Shown here piece by piece: positions 12,902-25,700 of a stretch of DNA of 64,000 bases. Position numbers and translations under genes: made by a program. Source of the stretch: Ecdyonurus torrentis (taxonomy: Eukaryota > Arthropoda > Insecta > Ephemeroptera > Heptageniidae); contig OX439131.1 in NCBI GenBank assembly GCA_949318235.1, positions 21,484,472 through 21,548,471 of the forward strand, in the 5' to 3' direction. The notes below the pieces were generated by a model. It searched no databases, was not told the origin of the DNA, and saw nothing but the letters and a program-made list of their open reading frames with translations. Numbering within the stretch: the stretch's first letter is position 1; every line of letters begins with the position of its first letter.

Positions 12902-15900
12902 GCTTACTCGGTGGAGAGCCAGATTCACTACAGATGACCAGTGGAGATGTAAGCGTGACATCACCCACCTGTCATGTTGGCAGCAATGGTCGTGTAGACG
13001 CTGCGGTGTTACTTCATCTGGAGCGACGAGCACATAGAGAGACAAAACGTCAATTACGAGAGCTACGTAAACGTCATGAGTTACTACGTGATGAGGTGGA
13101 GAGACTACGAGAGACTCGAGCAACTCAGATCATCACTGCTCTGGACCAGAGTCCTCCTAAGGATGCTGCACGAGAAATTTGTCGTCTTCAAGCTGCCCTG
13201 GTATGAGCGAAATTTGTTTCTTTTAAATTATAATAACCGGCTTAATGTGAAAATGTGTCCCGTATTGCTAGCTGCAGCTGGAGCGGGTACGTGACGAGCT
13301 GACGGCGCAAAACAGAAATTTGAAGGCTAAGGTAGCGGATTTGGCAGCCCTTACACATGACCCCAGCACCACTTATCAGTTAGACAATAACTCAAACGAT
13401 TTGGTGAGTAAAAATTTAAATAAATAAGATATATTTTTAATAATAATTTTTCAAGGTAATCATTCAATTGTCAAATAATCTTTTTAAATAATTGCAATGT
13501 TTTTAAAGGATTTACAAGACTTCTAATCGTAAACGAAATCTAAAAAAGTAAACACAATATATTTACGAATATTAATCAGACTTTATGGTGCAAAAATAAC
13601 TTGAAACCAAAATTTCAGTTATGCGTTTTATTGTAAAATTTGAATGCTAATTTAAAGGTAATAAAAGAACTGTATTTAAATATTAGGTCAACCCTCATGA
13701 TTATAGGGGAATCGATAATTCTGGATTACTTATTGGATAAAATTGAGGGGAAAAATAACACAAGAATGTTTTTCTTCAAATTAACATGCTAATTACATTT
13801 TCAGAACGACAATACGAACGATCATAACCGACTGCGGCGTAAAAGTACGTACAAAGTGGTTCATACTAATAAGAGTGACCTGGCGGCATGCGAACTCGAG
13901 CTGAGTGAGGCACAACGACGGCTCGCAAGTGCGGAGCGCGTGGTAGCAGCACGAGAACTCGAGGTATCACGTCGCGAGGTTGAGGTTCGAGCCAGTGACG
14001 CAAAGTTACACCTAGAGCTCTCACGACTCAGCAATGAGATCACCAAAATGAACGCGGAGAACGCTAGACTGCAAGAAGACTGTAATCGCGAGAGAGTCGC
14101 GCGCAAAAGATGTCATAGTCAGTTGCAAGCTCTCAGGGGCAAGGTTAGTGCATCACTTGAATATGACAAATAAAATTATTCTTAAAACTTATCAAAGAAA
14201 CTTTAGATTTCATATAATTTCAATAACTTATACCAGTTAGAACCTCTCAATAAGTGAACAGCATTCGTGGTACGGTACATACATACATTTGTTGAGAACA
14301 AATGACATTGACGCATTGACAAAGATTTTTTATTTTATTAGTAAAAATATAAACTTTCATAATGTGAACTCAACAACTCAAGAATGAATGCTGAAGTGAT
14401 GACTGCAATCATTTACTAAATTAAATTGGTTGTCTGTAAGTGGAAAATTTATTTTTCATGCTTTTCTGGCATGATTTTTTTCTTCTTCTTCAGATTACTG
14501 GTGGAAATTAAATTTGCTTATATTTTGAGTTGCTTACTGAGAATTTTATTTTTTAGTTCCTTTATACAACATTAAACCTTTAACGATTACATAACAATTC
14601 CTGGTAACTTATAAATAAAATATACAAATGTTAAATGTGCATCTCTTTGCTTTAATTGAAATCTTATATCCAACAAAGAAAATATTTAATATCTAATGAT
14701 TAATAATAATTTTTACTGCAATGAAAAATACAATATTATACAAAGTAATGTCTTTACTATATATAATGACCCACCATAGTATTAGCAATAGAAACTAATT
14801 AATGTGTAAAAACATTAAGTTTTCTAAGTCAATTTGGGATACTGAAGCGATAAAACTTTCAGCTGCAATCAAAAAAACATTAATCCTAATTTTGTTAATG
14901 CGTCATAACAAATAAATTGCTTAATTACACGCACCACGCAATAGAAATATAATAAATAAATTATGGTGGATTTCGTGCTCATATAAGTATCAAGGATAAA
15001 GATAGCATATTTTATAAAGCTAAAGCAATTAATTACTTTCTGTATGGACAATTTTTAGCTTCAATTAAAGTAATGGAATGTTTTAAGAAAGCAAATGAAT
15101 CAACTTTATAAGTGGACTGTTTTATTTAGCCACATCTTAAATATTAAAATTTATAAAAACTCTTTAAGAATGAACTATAGAAGCTTTTTTAAGCCATGTT
15201 CTCACGGATTAATGTTTTTTATATGCAATAAATTTTATTTCATGTCATTTTCATTTAAAATCATGATTTCAAATTTAAAATCAGTATTTCATAAATTTGT
15301 AGGTTATAGAACGAACTTTAGTTGATGATCATTGTTATTACAGGTTCGTGTGTTCTGCCGCGTAAGACCTCCTGCCAACTGTGACGATGATCCTGTGATC
15401 ACCGCAAGTGACCCCTTCACCCTCTCGGTGCTTGCCAAACCCGGTAGTCCAGCCTCTCTCCGTTCTGCACCTACCGTCACACCACCCAAAGACTACTGTT
15501 TTGACAGAGTATTCCTACCTGATGCATCCCAGGAAAAAATATTTGAGGAGACCAGCGTGAGTAAAACCTCTATAGTTACAAAATAAAGCTTGTCAGCAGT
15601 ATGTTCTGTATACATGTTGCTTTAATATATAAGTACAAAAGTTGATGTTTTAATAAAGTCAACATATAAATTGTAATATTTAAAACTTCACTGAATCTGT
15701 TCTGTATCTGATGTGTAACGTGTAGTAAAATAATATTAAATTTTTAATATTAAACTTAAGAAACAGAGTGATATTTTTTTTTGTAGAAAATGACAATATA
15801 TATTTGCCCCACAGGAGCTGCTTGGCTCGGTGATGGACGGCTACAACGTGTGTATTTGCGCCTATGGTCAAACTGGCACTGGCAAGACACATACGATATT

Positions 15901-18900
15901 AGGAGGACCTGGTGCCCCAGGGCTTGCTCCTAGGACCTTCACACGTTTGTTTGAACTGGCACACGAGGCTGAGGCTCGTTGTGACGTCAGAGTATCAGCG
16001 TACGTGCTCGAGCTGTACAATGATCGACTCATTGATTTGCTCAAACCGCCGGACAACGGCAGAGATTCGGTGAGTGTTCAAATTTGATGATATTATGGTT
16101 ATCATTTTATTGATTGTAAAGTAAAATTGTAAAGTATTAAAAGATACTATTAGTATAAATAGGTAGCACACACGACTGTGATAATATATTTGACCATTTA
16201 CATTCAGCGCGTGTTTTTCTCATAAGAATAAAATTGCAAATCAAATGAAATGTTACTTTTTCAATGATAAAATATATTATGACAATCGTGTTTACATCAC
16301 ATTAAAGTATGTTCCTTTTTCCCTAAATGATCAAATAAAAAACTGACACTAAAATATATTGCCTTACTAAATAAATAAAAATAATAATAAAAAATCTATA
16401 GCTTTGTTGTGACAAATTATTGCAACACGTAAAATAATATACAACATTTTAAATATTTCTAAAACCATATAAATGACATAATTTGTATATGTTTACGTTT
16501 TCATTAGAAATATTAATATTTCTTATTTTATTTGTATGGAACACGGTAAAATTACAACAATTTAAACATAAAACAAAAGAATAGAAGGAACGTGGCAATA
16601 AATTAAATTTGTATGTTCAATTTGTATACTAATTAATTACTAATATTAATTTATAATAATATAACTTAACAAATATATTTCACACACCATAGTTGGTAAA
16701 AACTTGTAAAAATACCGCTTATAGTAACACTCACTAAATTTTTTTATGCCATCATTTTGTCGTCACAACATACAAAAATGTTGACATGCAAATCTTGCGC
16801 TGTTTGCTACTTGTTTATGCAAAAAATGTCTTCATGCATAATAATTTCTTACTTTCAAGACTTCGTGTCGTTAAGCTTTAGTTTTTTTTTTTTTTTTTTT
16901 TTTTTAACTTGTATTATTAAATACTTTACATTGTAATTTAGCAAGTACATACTTTCAAATTATGTTTCGTGGGTTTCATCTGAATAACTTGTGCAAGTTT
17001 CATATTTCCCTTCAACGTAAAACAATTTTTTTTTATTGTACCTAAAAAAAATCAATTACATTATGTGAATAAGAGCGTCACAATAAAGGGTTTGTAGAAT
17101 GTAGAATAAAACTGGATTTATTTAATGTTACTAAAAAAACTAGAATTTCATTTAAGAGTAATTAAAATACAATTAAATTGTGTAATTTAATCAATTAAGC
17201 TTTCAATCAAAGAAATTTCATTGTAAGAATATTTATAATCTTCTTATAAAATTTTCCATTCTCTTTTGAAAAATATAAAAACTAAGGAATAAGCATCGTC
17301 AAACGGAAGCGTATGTAACGTAATAAATAATCATAAAAAATATATAACCAAATGACAAATGCTTTTTTAATAATAAAAAAAATCACTTTTCACACTATGT
17401 AATACTACAATGGCAAATATTTTAAACTTTTTTTTTTTTTTTTTTTTTTAATAATAAAACGATACATTCATGAGTGAGTGAAAATCACAATCAAAAAGAA
17501 ATCTTTGTAATTTGGCGTGATGTTAATTTCTCGTTTTCTAATCAGTGAGAATAATTATGCTTGCTCGCTCACTTGCTTGCAATGTCCAGTTATTGAGGAA
17601 GCTACATTACTTTTAGTGAGCGGTGAATCAGTGGGCCATGACTTCATGCTTGGAGAACGATTCATAAGTTCATTGCTATTGCTAGTATTTTTTTCTATGA
17701 ATTAATTACGCTAACATAATTTATAATGGTTATATTTGATCTAGGAATATAAATTGTAACATTAACTACCGTTATAGAAACATTAATTTACATTATTTTA
17801 TATCTATGAATGTTTAAATTATCCACATGGAAAGACGATTCTGAAGATTTGTTTATGTTAGCTCAATAATGCTGTACAGCAAAGTTACTTTTCACTACTA
17901 TAAAGATGTAAAGCTCTATTGCAAGGTTATGCTATTTAAGAGCATAGGAAACACAGGAAAAGTAAAATATATATTGTATTATTATAGTAGAAGTGAATAA
18001 TTATGCTGTTCATTTTTTTTTCTTTTTTCCATGCTTTATGTAAATAATATGGTTAAAATCATAAAAGAACAAGAAAGTTATAAAGTGATAATCGAGATTT
18101 GAACTTTAAATTGTATTGTTCTAATACTGCACAATAATGATATCGTAATCTCTTTCTATAAACTACTTTTTATTTCCTCAGGGTGAACGCCTGGAGATTC
18201 GACGTGACCGGGAAGGTGTGGTGTGGGTGCAAGGTGCATGTGTGATCCCCGTGAATGACGCTGATTCATTACATCAGCTCTTCCAGAGGGCCATGCAAGC
18301 ACGACACGTGGGGGCCACAAGACTCAACGCTGCATCCTCGAGGTCACATTTACTCATTGGAGTAAGAGTAGAGGCCTCAAACAGACTGACTGGTTCTGTG
18401 CTCAGAGGAAAGGTATGTATATATAGTATAACTACGTTGGTTTGTTTCTACGAGGGGGACTGTTAGAAAGATAGAAAACTTATAATTGAAAATGTAGAGA
18501 ATCAAAGTAAGAGGACGAACAAAGCTTTTATTGTTAATTAAATTTCCTGTCTTTAAAATAAGATATTTTACGAACAAAAATAAACCCACAGATATTATGC
18601 TAGCCCAATTTCAGCAACTCTATAAAAACATAGTTTTCGCAAGATTAAATAAGAAATATGCTGTTGCAGAGCATGAATTATATCATACAACCAACATGAT
18701 CCAAAATTACTACTTTACATAAATGGAGCAGAAATTGTGTAATTTGTTTCATTCCTGTGGAATGTCTAACGCATTAAATACTGTATTGTGTACCTTAACG
18801 ACTGAATATTGGAATTAATAAAATAAATATAACGACTGAATATTGAAATTAATGTAATTAATAAAATACTCCGTTACATAAAGTATAACCAAACTTTTTT

Positions 18901-21652
18901 TTCCTTGTAAGCAATGCGTGGAATATAATAATACGCAGCATGAAGACTTTTAACTCTTGAGTTTGTGAACTTAAATACCTAGTCTCTTTGGTCTATTGTT
19001 ATAAGTTTTATTTTTATCGAGATAGAGGGGATATAAAATTCATACAGAATGAATAAGTAACCCCCCAAAAAAGAAAGAAAGAAAATATTAACATCATAAC
19101 TTTTGGTGAAAAGATTCCGTGAACTTTTCACATACATCACGTAAAAGTTTCAAAACTGCATACTAATATTATTGCATTTAAAAGACAAAAGAAAATATCT
19201 TTGACATGATCATACACAAACACAAATCACTCAACTTCTACACTTTTTTTCCTCCTCTTGTTTCATTTTCATGAAAATATTATAAAATCTTTCATATTTA
19301 AAAAAAAAAAAAGTTCTCATTTTCATAATAAATATTATTTTGAAATTTCATTTAGCGTAACAAGTAGACTTTTAAAAAAGTTCAATATTTTTCGATTCTT
19401 TCATTACAATGTTTTCAAATTCAACCTCACATAAGAGTTACAGAAACAGTTTTCTGTGCTACATAATCTAATTCATTATTTTTACTTTCAACATTTATAA
19501 TTTCACTTAAATAAAATTGTTTCTTTATTCACCAGGTAAGCTTGCTGGATTTAGCTGGTAGTGAGCGCGTATCCAAGTCTGGCGCAGTGGATGAGCAACT
19601 CCGCGAGGCGAGTAGTATAAATAAGTCACTAGCTGCCTTAGGTGATGTCATTTCAGCCCTAGCCACTGACCAACCCTTCGTGCCGTACCGCAACTCAAAA
19701 CTGACCATGTTGCTACAAGACAGTTTAGGAGGTAACGCCAAGACCCTTATGTTTGTCACTGTTTCACCGGATGCTACAGATCTGGATGAAACCATAACTT
19801 CTCTCACGTAAGTTTTTATTACTACGTATACGTACGCATAATTGTCATCATATATATTTTATACCATTAAAAAACTAGTACTAAATTCACAATATTATTG
19901 TTATAAGAAAAATAAGCACTAGAATAAAATGTTAAAATACATGAATACAACCGTGTGTGCACACTGCACACGATTGGGATTATTTTTTACAATTCAAACA
20001 CACGCTAGATTTGCAATGTTATTAAAATGAGAGAAAAAAACACGCTCTAAATTGAAATGGTAAAATTGTAACAATTATCTGTACATTATGATACAATTTG
20101 TCCTGAAGTATATAACTAACAAATATATTACTTTATGATTACAGTTATGCTACAAGAGTACAGCAAATTACAAATACCGCCAAGAGAACTACAGAAAGTA
20201 GAGAAATAGCTCGATTGAAACAGGTGAATATTTTTGTTGTGATTGCAATTTTAAGAATCTTATTCTCATGCAACACTTATTCATCAGGCCTAAATCTTGC
20301 TCTTTCAAAATTATTTTTACTATTTATAATGCAAACACTTAATTCATTATTTAAAAACAATAATATGAAATGTCGTGAATGATGTACAATTAATTACTAG
20401 AATTGGCTACACATTAATCTTTAAATTAAAAATTCAACTTTGATGGGATGAAGGCATTTTGCAGACATATATTTTTTTAACCTTTTAAACTAACGATAAT
20501 ACGGAATTAAGATGCTCTTTATTTAACTTAATCAATGCTTCATGATGGCTTGACATTTCTATTTTACAGTCTATTTTCAAAACGTTAGAAAAATAAAATA
20601 ATAATAATGATATCATATATTATGTAACAGAATACTATAGCAAAGTAACATTATTTGACCTGCGGCTTTAAGAAGACTCTTTTGTGTTACCGCTCGTTAC
20701 TGAGTATCAATCACAACTATTTGTTTGACAAAATATGCTTGACAATATTTGTACCACAATTACATACATATGTGACGTTACTGATGTATCAAATATTACT
20801 AAATGAGAATTCAACGTTCGTCAAAGGGTTATCAATTCTTACTAATTATTTTACATATTAATTATTATCTAAGCTGGTTTTCCTTGTTACGAAAACTTCA
20901 AACAGTGTGTGGTGGAGAACGTTTTATAATTAACAAACAGTGTGACGATGTTACATGATAGAATGCAGCTATGATCACGAAGATAAAATTAACTACGTGT
21001 TTACTTATCTCCATTTACGTCATTCTGCATTGATTATTGCACATATTTATTGTTATCAATAAGTTGCATCTTGTTTTTATTGAAAATTTGACCGAATTTT
21101 CGTTATGTATTCGTTATACTGTACAGTATTTAAAATTTAAATTAAAGTACTTACAAAAATAAATAAAGTTACTTACATTAGTATTCTCGTTAAAAGTTTG
21201 GATAACTTTATGCAACAGTTTGTCGGTAAAGAAAATATCAATATTCATTTCAAAAATAGTTTCATGGACACACAAAAAAAAATGAAAATTTACTATATGA
21301 GAAAGATATGTATATGTTATGTATTATATTATATATATGTAGGTATATGTATATGTAGTGCACTATATTTATTCAATAAAATGCAATATGTATACACACG
21401 AATTCAATAATACACACATTATATATTTCAATCGGGTTCGATTTTAAATAGTAAAATATAGTATCACAATCTTGTGAATCAATAAACAATATTCGTATTC
21501 TTGTGATTCTTAATTTACAGCTAACTATATGATGGATATTGAGAATTATTATTATTTTTATAATTTTCCAGTTAATTGAGCGACTAAAACATGGAGAACG
21601 TGTAGAAGCAGAGAGCCCTGAAATCAGCCGGGAGGATCGACTGAGTTCATGA
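12902..21652 (+). CDS. C-terminal motor kinesin (kinesin-14, KCBP/kinesin-C-like), 5' end not identified
   Basis: Nine exons: 12902-13200, 13278-13403 (or from 13272), 13805-14143, 15344-15556, 15815-16069, 18182-18412, 19536-19807, 20145-20223, 21572-21652; TGA stop at 21650-21652. They encode about 630 residues, counted from the first full codon at 12904. Residues ~25-254 are charged, heptad-like coiled coil. The kinesin-14 neck/motor junction RGK-VRVFCRVRP follows at ~252. Motor landmarks are the P-loop GQTGTGKT (~343-350), switch I NAASSRSH (~459-466), switch II DLAGSER (~492-498) and the microtubule-binding stretch PYRNSKLTMLLQDSLGG. All key nucleotide-binding residues are intact, so an active minus-end-directed ATPase is expected from the family. 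About 50 residues (TAKRTTESREIARLKQLIER and onward) follow the motor core, resembling the regulatory tail of KCBP. The first exon opens two bases into a codon behind a good acceptor, so at least one upstream exon is missing; an ATG at 12934 is a weaker alternative start. No MyTH4 or FERM sequence was seen upstream. Confidence 0.93.
16164..16294. repeat. Palindromic MITE family A, copy 5 (kinesin intron 5)
   Basis: Left arm GCACACACGACTGTGATAAT then ATATTTGACCATT; right arm AATGATAAAATATATTATGA then CAATCGTGT. The centre TCAGCGCGTGTTTTTCTCAT is nearly identical to copy 1. TA is at both ends. It lies about 95 bases after the donor of the motor exon ending at 16069. Confidence 0.7.
18798..18856. 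repeat. Direct repeat in kinesin intron 6
   Basis: AACGACTGAATATTGGAATT and AACGACTGAATATTGAAATT occur about 34 bases apart, each followed by AATAAAA-rich sequence. A small local duplication. Confidence 0.6.
19830..19962. repeat. Palindromic MITE family A, copy 6 (kinesin intron 7)
   Basis: A diverged copy: CGCATAATTGTCATCATATA, TTTTATACCATTAAAAAACT, CACAATATTATTGTTATAAG, and the right arm TGTTAAAATACATGAATACA then ACCGTGTGTGCA. It abuts copy 7 head to tail, 22 bases after the splice donor at 19808. Confidence 0.5.
19963..20092. repeat. Palindromic MITE family A, copy 7 (kinesin intron 7)
   Basis: Left arm TGCACACGATTGGGATTATT then TTTTACAATTCAAACACACG; centre GATTTGCAATGTTATTAAAA; right arm AATGGTAAAATTGTAACAAT then TATCTGTA. 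With copy 6 it fills most of the 337-base intron between the exons ending at 19807 and starting at 20145. Confidence 0.6.
21440..21480. repeat. Family A half-copy (kinesin intron 8)
   Basis: Only a right-arm-like stretch is visible: TAGTAAAATATAGTATCACA then ATCTTGTGA. No matching left arm was found nearby. Confidence 0.35.
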
Positions 21653-22046
21653 CCACAAGCTTAAACCCCTTCAAAATAGGGGGTGTTAATTTGTCAATGA
21701 TTTTATGAGGTACCTCAAGATTTACCAGAACTCAGACCATCATAATATGTATTCTTGCGTGAGCACCAGTGACTATTTTGTTTTGACCTCGACTGATACA
21801 AAAGTCAGTATTGCATCGGATCAAAATTATGTTATAATTTGTAAATATGAAAATATATTAATAAATATTAATAAGTATAATTTAATTTTCTATATTTACT
21901 TTCCCTTGTTGAAATTAATTTATTTAAAGCAGCAACAACTTTTTGTTTCATATATGTTTCAATATACTGTATATTATTAACAAAACATTATGCATCTAAA
22001 ATTTATGTACATAATATTGTGGAAAATATTATGGGGAAAAAAACAG

Positions 22047-22052
22047 AATAAA
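22047..22052 (+). terminator. Candidate polyadenylation signal of the kinesin gene
   Basis: AATAAA about 395 bases past the kinesin stop. An earlier AATAAA at 21860-21865 is an alternative. The hexamer is common by chance in DNA this AT-rich. Confidence 0.3.
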
Positions 22053-22718
22053 TTATTTAAATTTAACAAAAAGTTGCAATATTTTGTCTTAAAAATATAA
22101 TGATAAAAAAGCTTAACTGTAAATTTAAACTTCTGTTTGAGCGCCCACCCGGGCCAAAAATTTTGAGTGCTTTTTTTATAATTATTTTTTTTTAACTAAA
22201 TTACGTTAGATTTTTTAGCTTTTAGCTCTAAAACGAGGCAGGTTGAGATCCTGAATAACTCGTATAAGAAAGAAGCTTTTGAAAATAAATACAAGCTAAC
22301 CAACATTTTTTTCAGAATAAAAAATAATAGAAATCTAAATTTATTATATAAAATATTATTATGCTTGATTCTAGCATATATATAAAATAAACTACTAGTA
22401 CGTCTTCTTTAAAATGTGAGTGCCTATCTCCATACTGATATCTGTATGAATATAAAAATAATAAAAAATTGCGTATAAAATTCCACACCAAGTAAAACTA
22501 TATTTAATAATTTTAAGACTTCATTACTACGTAGCTAAAAACATTATGTTTTAGGACGCAATTAAGTACATGTTGTAATCGTAGCAGGTCAGAGAATTCA
22601 AAGTTTTTTTTTTTTTTGGTCTTGATAAATGAAGATAAAAATGACGTTTTTAAAATAAAGTAACAATTAAAATTTGCTAACTTGAGGATTTGGGGATTAT
22701 CATGATTATGTAATTGAT

Positions 22719-22765
22719 AATATATAAAGCGGAGATTGATTGTAGATTATATTCAGTTTTGCAAG
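22719..22765 (+). promoter_or_regulatory. Core promoter of chitinase-like gene 1: TATA box plus initiator
   Basis: TATATAAA lies at 22721-22728. An arthropod-type initiator TTCAGTT is at 22752-22758, about 32 bases downstream, the classic TATA-to-Inr spacing. If transcription starts there, the 5' UTR is only about 11 nt before the ATG at 22766. The match and spacing are seen directly; use as a start site is inferred. Confidence 0.55.
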
Positions 22766-25700
22766 ATGAAACAAACTCAACGTACGTTTTTGTCGTCAGT
22801 GTTCTTCTTAGTTTTGTGTGCAGGTAAAGTATAAAGTATGAAGATAGGATAGGCTAACCGTTCTCTCAACAAATTTGTTTGAATACTTTTTTTTTTTTTG
22901 AAAAAGCTTATTCAATATTATATTTTTTGTATTATTGATCTATTTCTGATAATATTGATTTTTGAAAGGCTTTTAATTTTGTAATACACGATTTTTATTT
23001 TCATAAAAATATAATTTTGATTTTATTAGTGATAATAATAATTATAAATATTTAGAAAAATAAATTTAAAACATGTATTGTAATATTTAAAACAAAGCTG
23101 TATAAAATAGTTTACAGTAGTTTTTGTAATTAACTCTGTATTTATTTCATTGAATATAAATGCTACTATTTTAGAATTGCATAATTAATTATGCTCTAGA
23201 ACACAACTGTTATGCTATGTAACATAGTCGTTATATAGCATAAATTATTAATAAATATTTCTATGAAATAGAACTAAACTTAATTTTTACGAAAAAAAAA
23301 AAATTGTGCGTGCATAAATAATCTCGTGTACAGTTATCTAACAGGCATTATTTGTCTCTAAAGAACTTTGGGCCAAGCATGGCTTTAGTTTCAAGTAATA
23401 TATGAGAATATAATAATGCTAAATATTAATTTAATAAACTGGTACGACAACTCAATGTTTGTGTCAATGCGCAGGAGTTGTGCGCAGTGCAGTGGTGGTC
23501 TGCCAGCACGCTAGTTGGTCTGCATATCGCTCTCCACCAGGTAACTTCTCTCCTTCCCTCATGGACCCAAATCTCTGCACACATGGAGTCTACGCCTTCG
23601 CTTCTCTAGATCCTATAACTGACAAAATACTGCCTGGTGACCCCTATACTGATCTGGAAGCCGAGGGTTGGCTTGGTAAGTTGGTTATTTTTAATAGATT
23701 TTAGTAGCGTAAAAATTCACATTAATTGCTTTATTCCAACATAAAATTCTAACGAGTCAAGTCATAACTCAAAGGCTTAAAATATCTCAATATCTGTGCA
23801 CACAAGTGTGATAGTTTATTCATGTTATATTCATGTTAATATTCATGTTATATGAACTGATAAAATACAATATCAACATTTTGTGTACTTTAAATATATT
23901 TTAAAATAGGAAATATTATTTTATGGAAATATAATATAAAGTGATTTTTTTTTTTTTTTTTTTTTTTTTTTAGTTTTTGAGAGATAAAATTTAAAAAAAA
24001 TCGAATCATATTAAAAATGAATAACATAGAATTTCTGTCAATAATTACAGAATAAAAAAATATGGTAATAGGATAAAAAGCAAACCTAACTAAGAATTAC
24101 AAAGATTTTCCATATGAATATCTCAACATCATTTCATTAACAAAATTTTTAATTGAACTTTAATGCTAATTTTCATTATACGTTTAAGCTAATCTTATCT
24201 TAAACTTCAAGTAGAAGTTAAAATTTTTATCTAAAATTAATTTATTTTAAAGAACACTTGAACCTTTGTTAACAAAGTAAGGATTCTTGATGACAAAACT
24301 TGTTCTTCTTTGAAATAAAACAAATCAAACTTGCTCTTATGATATTTAGGTAAACTTGTGAAGAAAATTTAATTTAACACTTGTTAAAGTCATAAATTTT
24401 CAGCAAACTTGACCATACAGTTTGTAAACTAAAAGTTAACTTAATTTTAGTTCCAAAACAAAGTTAAAGTATCATGTTTACATGTTTTATTAGATGTTAT
24501 AATAATTTGTTGTATTTACTTAACCCGCGTAGTGTGATATGATTTTTGAACATTTGAAGTTGTAAAGAATTTATGACAATACAAAATTTTAATAACTTGC
24601 ATGAATGAAATTTAAATTATACCAATAACCAACTATTACATTATAATTTATATTCATACAGTGGTGTTCATAAAAGTTTGTAATATATATTAAGAAACGT
24701 AAAAAAAAAAAAATAAATAAATAAATAATAATGTCGACGCTAAAATGTTAGCATCTACGAAGCTAGCATATTATCTTCTGTAAAAAAAACTATTATTGAT
24801 ATTATGTAATACCTATATAATTTATTAATATCATTATTTAGTATGATTTTAAATTATGAAACCATTAATTATGGTATTTATTCATTTGTATACAGATTGT
24901 ACAATGTAAATATTTTTTATCTTCATTTGTTAACAGGTGGCTACAAAAAATTTGTTTCTCTCAAGAACCAAAATCCAGAATTTAAAGCAATGATTGCTCT
25001 GGGAGGACGAAATTCAGATCCTAGACAGTTTTCTCAGGTAAATCATCTTCCATTGAATCGCAATATTATTCTACTTACCAAAGGTTTAATTTATTAGTTT
25101 TTTACATTGAAACTTCTTTAATATAATAACATAATATTAAATATTACTATATATCGTCACCCCAATAATACGTTACTTAATAAGTATTAGTATGATTAGT
25201 GACGTTCAGTAATTGATTAAATCTTAAATCCCATGTTCAAAATAGTACTTAAAAGTTTAGCTACGTCCAACATGTGAAAACACGATTAAATATTTAAGTT
25301 ATTCCACTTTTAAGATTACTTGCAAATGTGAAAATTCAAATTTTACCGGCAAATTTTAGTCAAATTAGAAACTTCTTTCAAATTAAAATAATTATTAAAA
25401 TTTTTTCGAAGTAAGAAAAAAAAAATTTACTCATTTTCATTTGAAATTTATAACGTTTGTTTTACTGGAAATAAATAATGTACAAAGAATTGTAAAAATA
25501 TAGTTCCTCTTTTAACGAATTCGGGTCCAAGTCGGTCACCCTGTTTGTTAAATCTACCGCATACGTTAAAAATAGTGGGATAAAAGTTTTTAATCCTTTA
25601 TAAAAATTCCGTACAGATCGCAGCGGACCCAGTACGAAGTGCCAACCTTGCCGCAGACTCTGTAATCTTTCTCAAAGAACATGGATTTGATGGTCTTGAA

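Noticed and set aside
12842..13123. Minus-strand open frame opposite the first kinesin exon
   Set aside because: Antisense shadow of coiled-coil coding sequence; no splice or homology support.
17517..17705. Possible extra exon in the long kinesin intron between 16069 and 18182 (IEEATLLLVSGESVGHD)
   Set aside because: The flanking exons already join within a continuous motor sequence (NDRLIDLLKPPDNGRDS to GERLEIRR). Kinesin motors have no insertion of this kind there.
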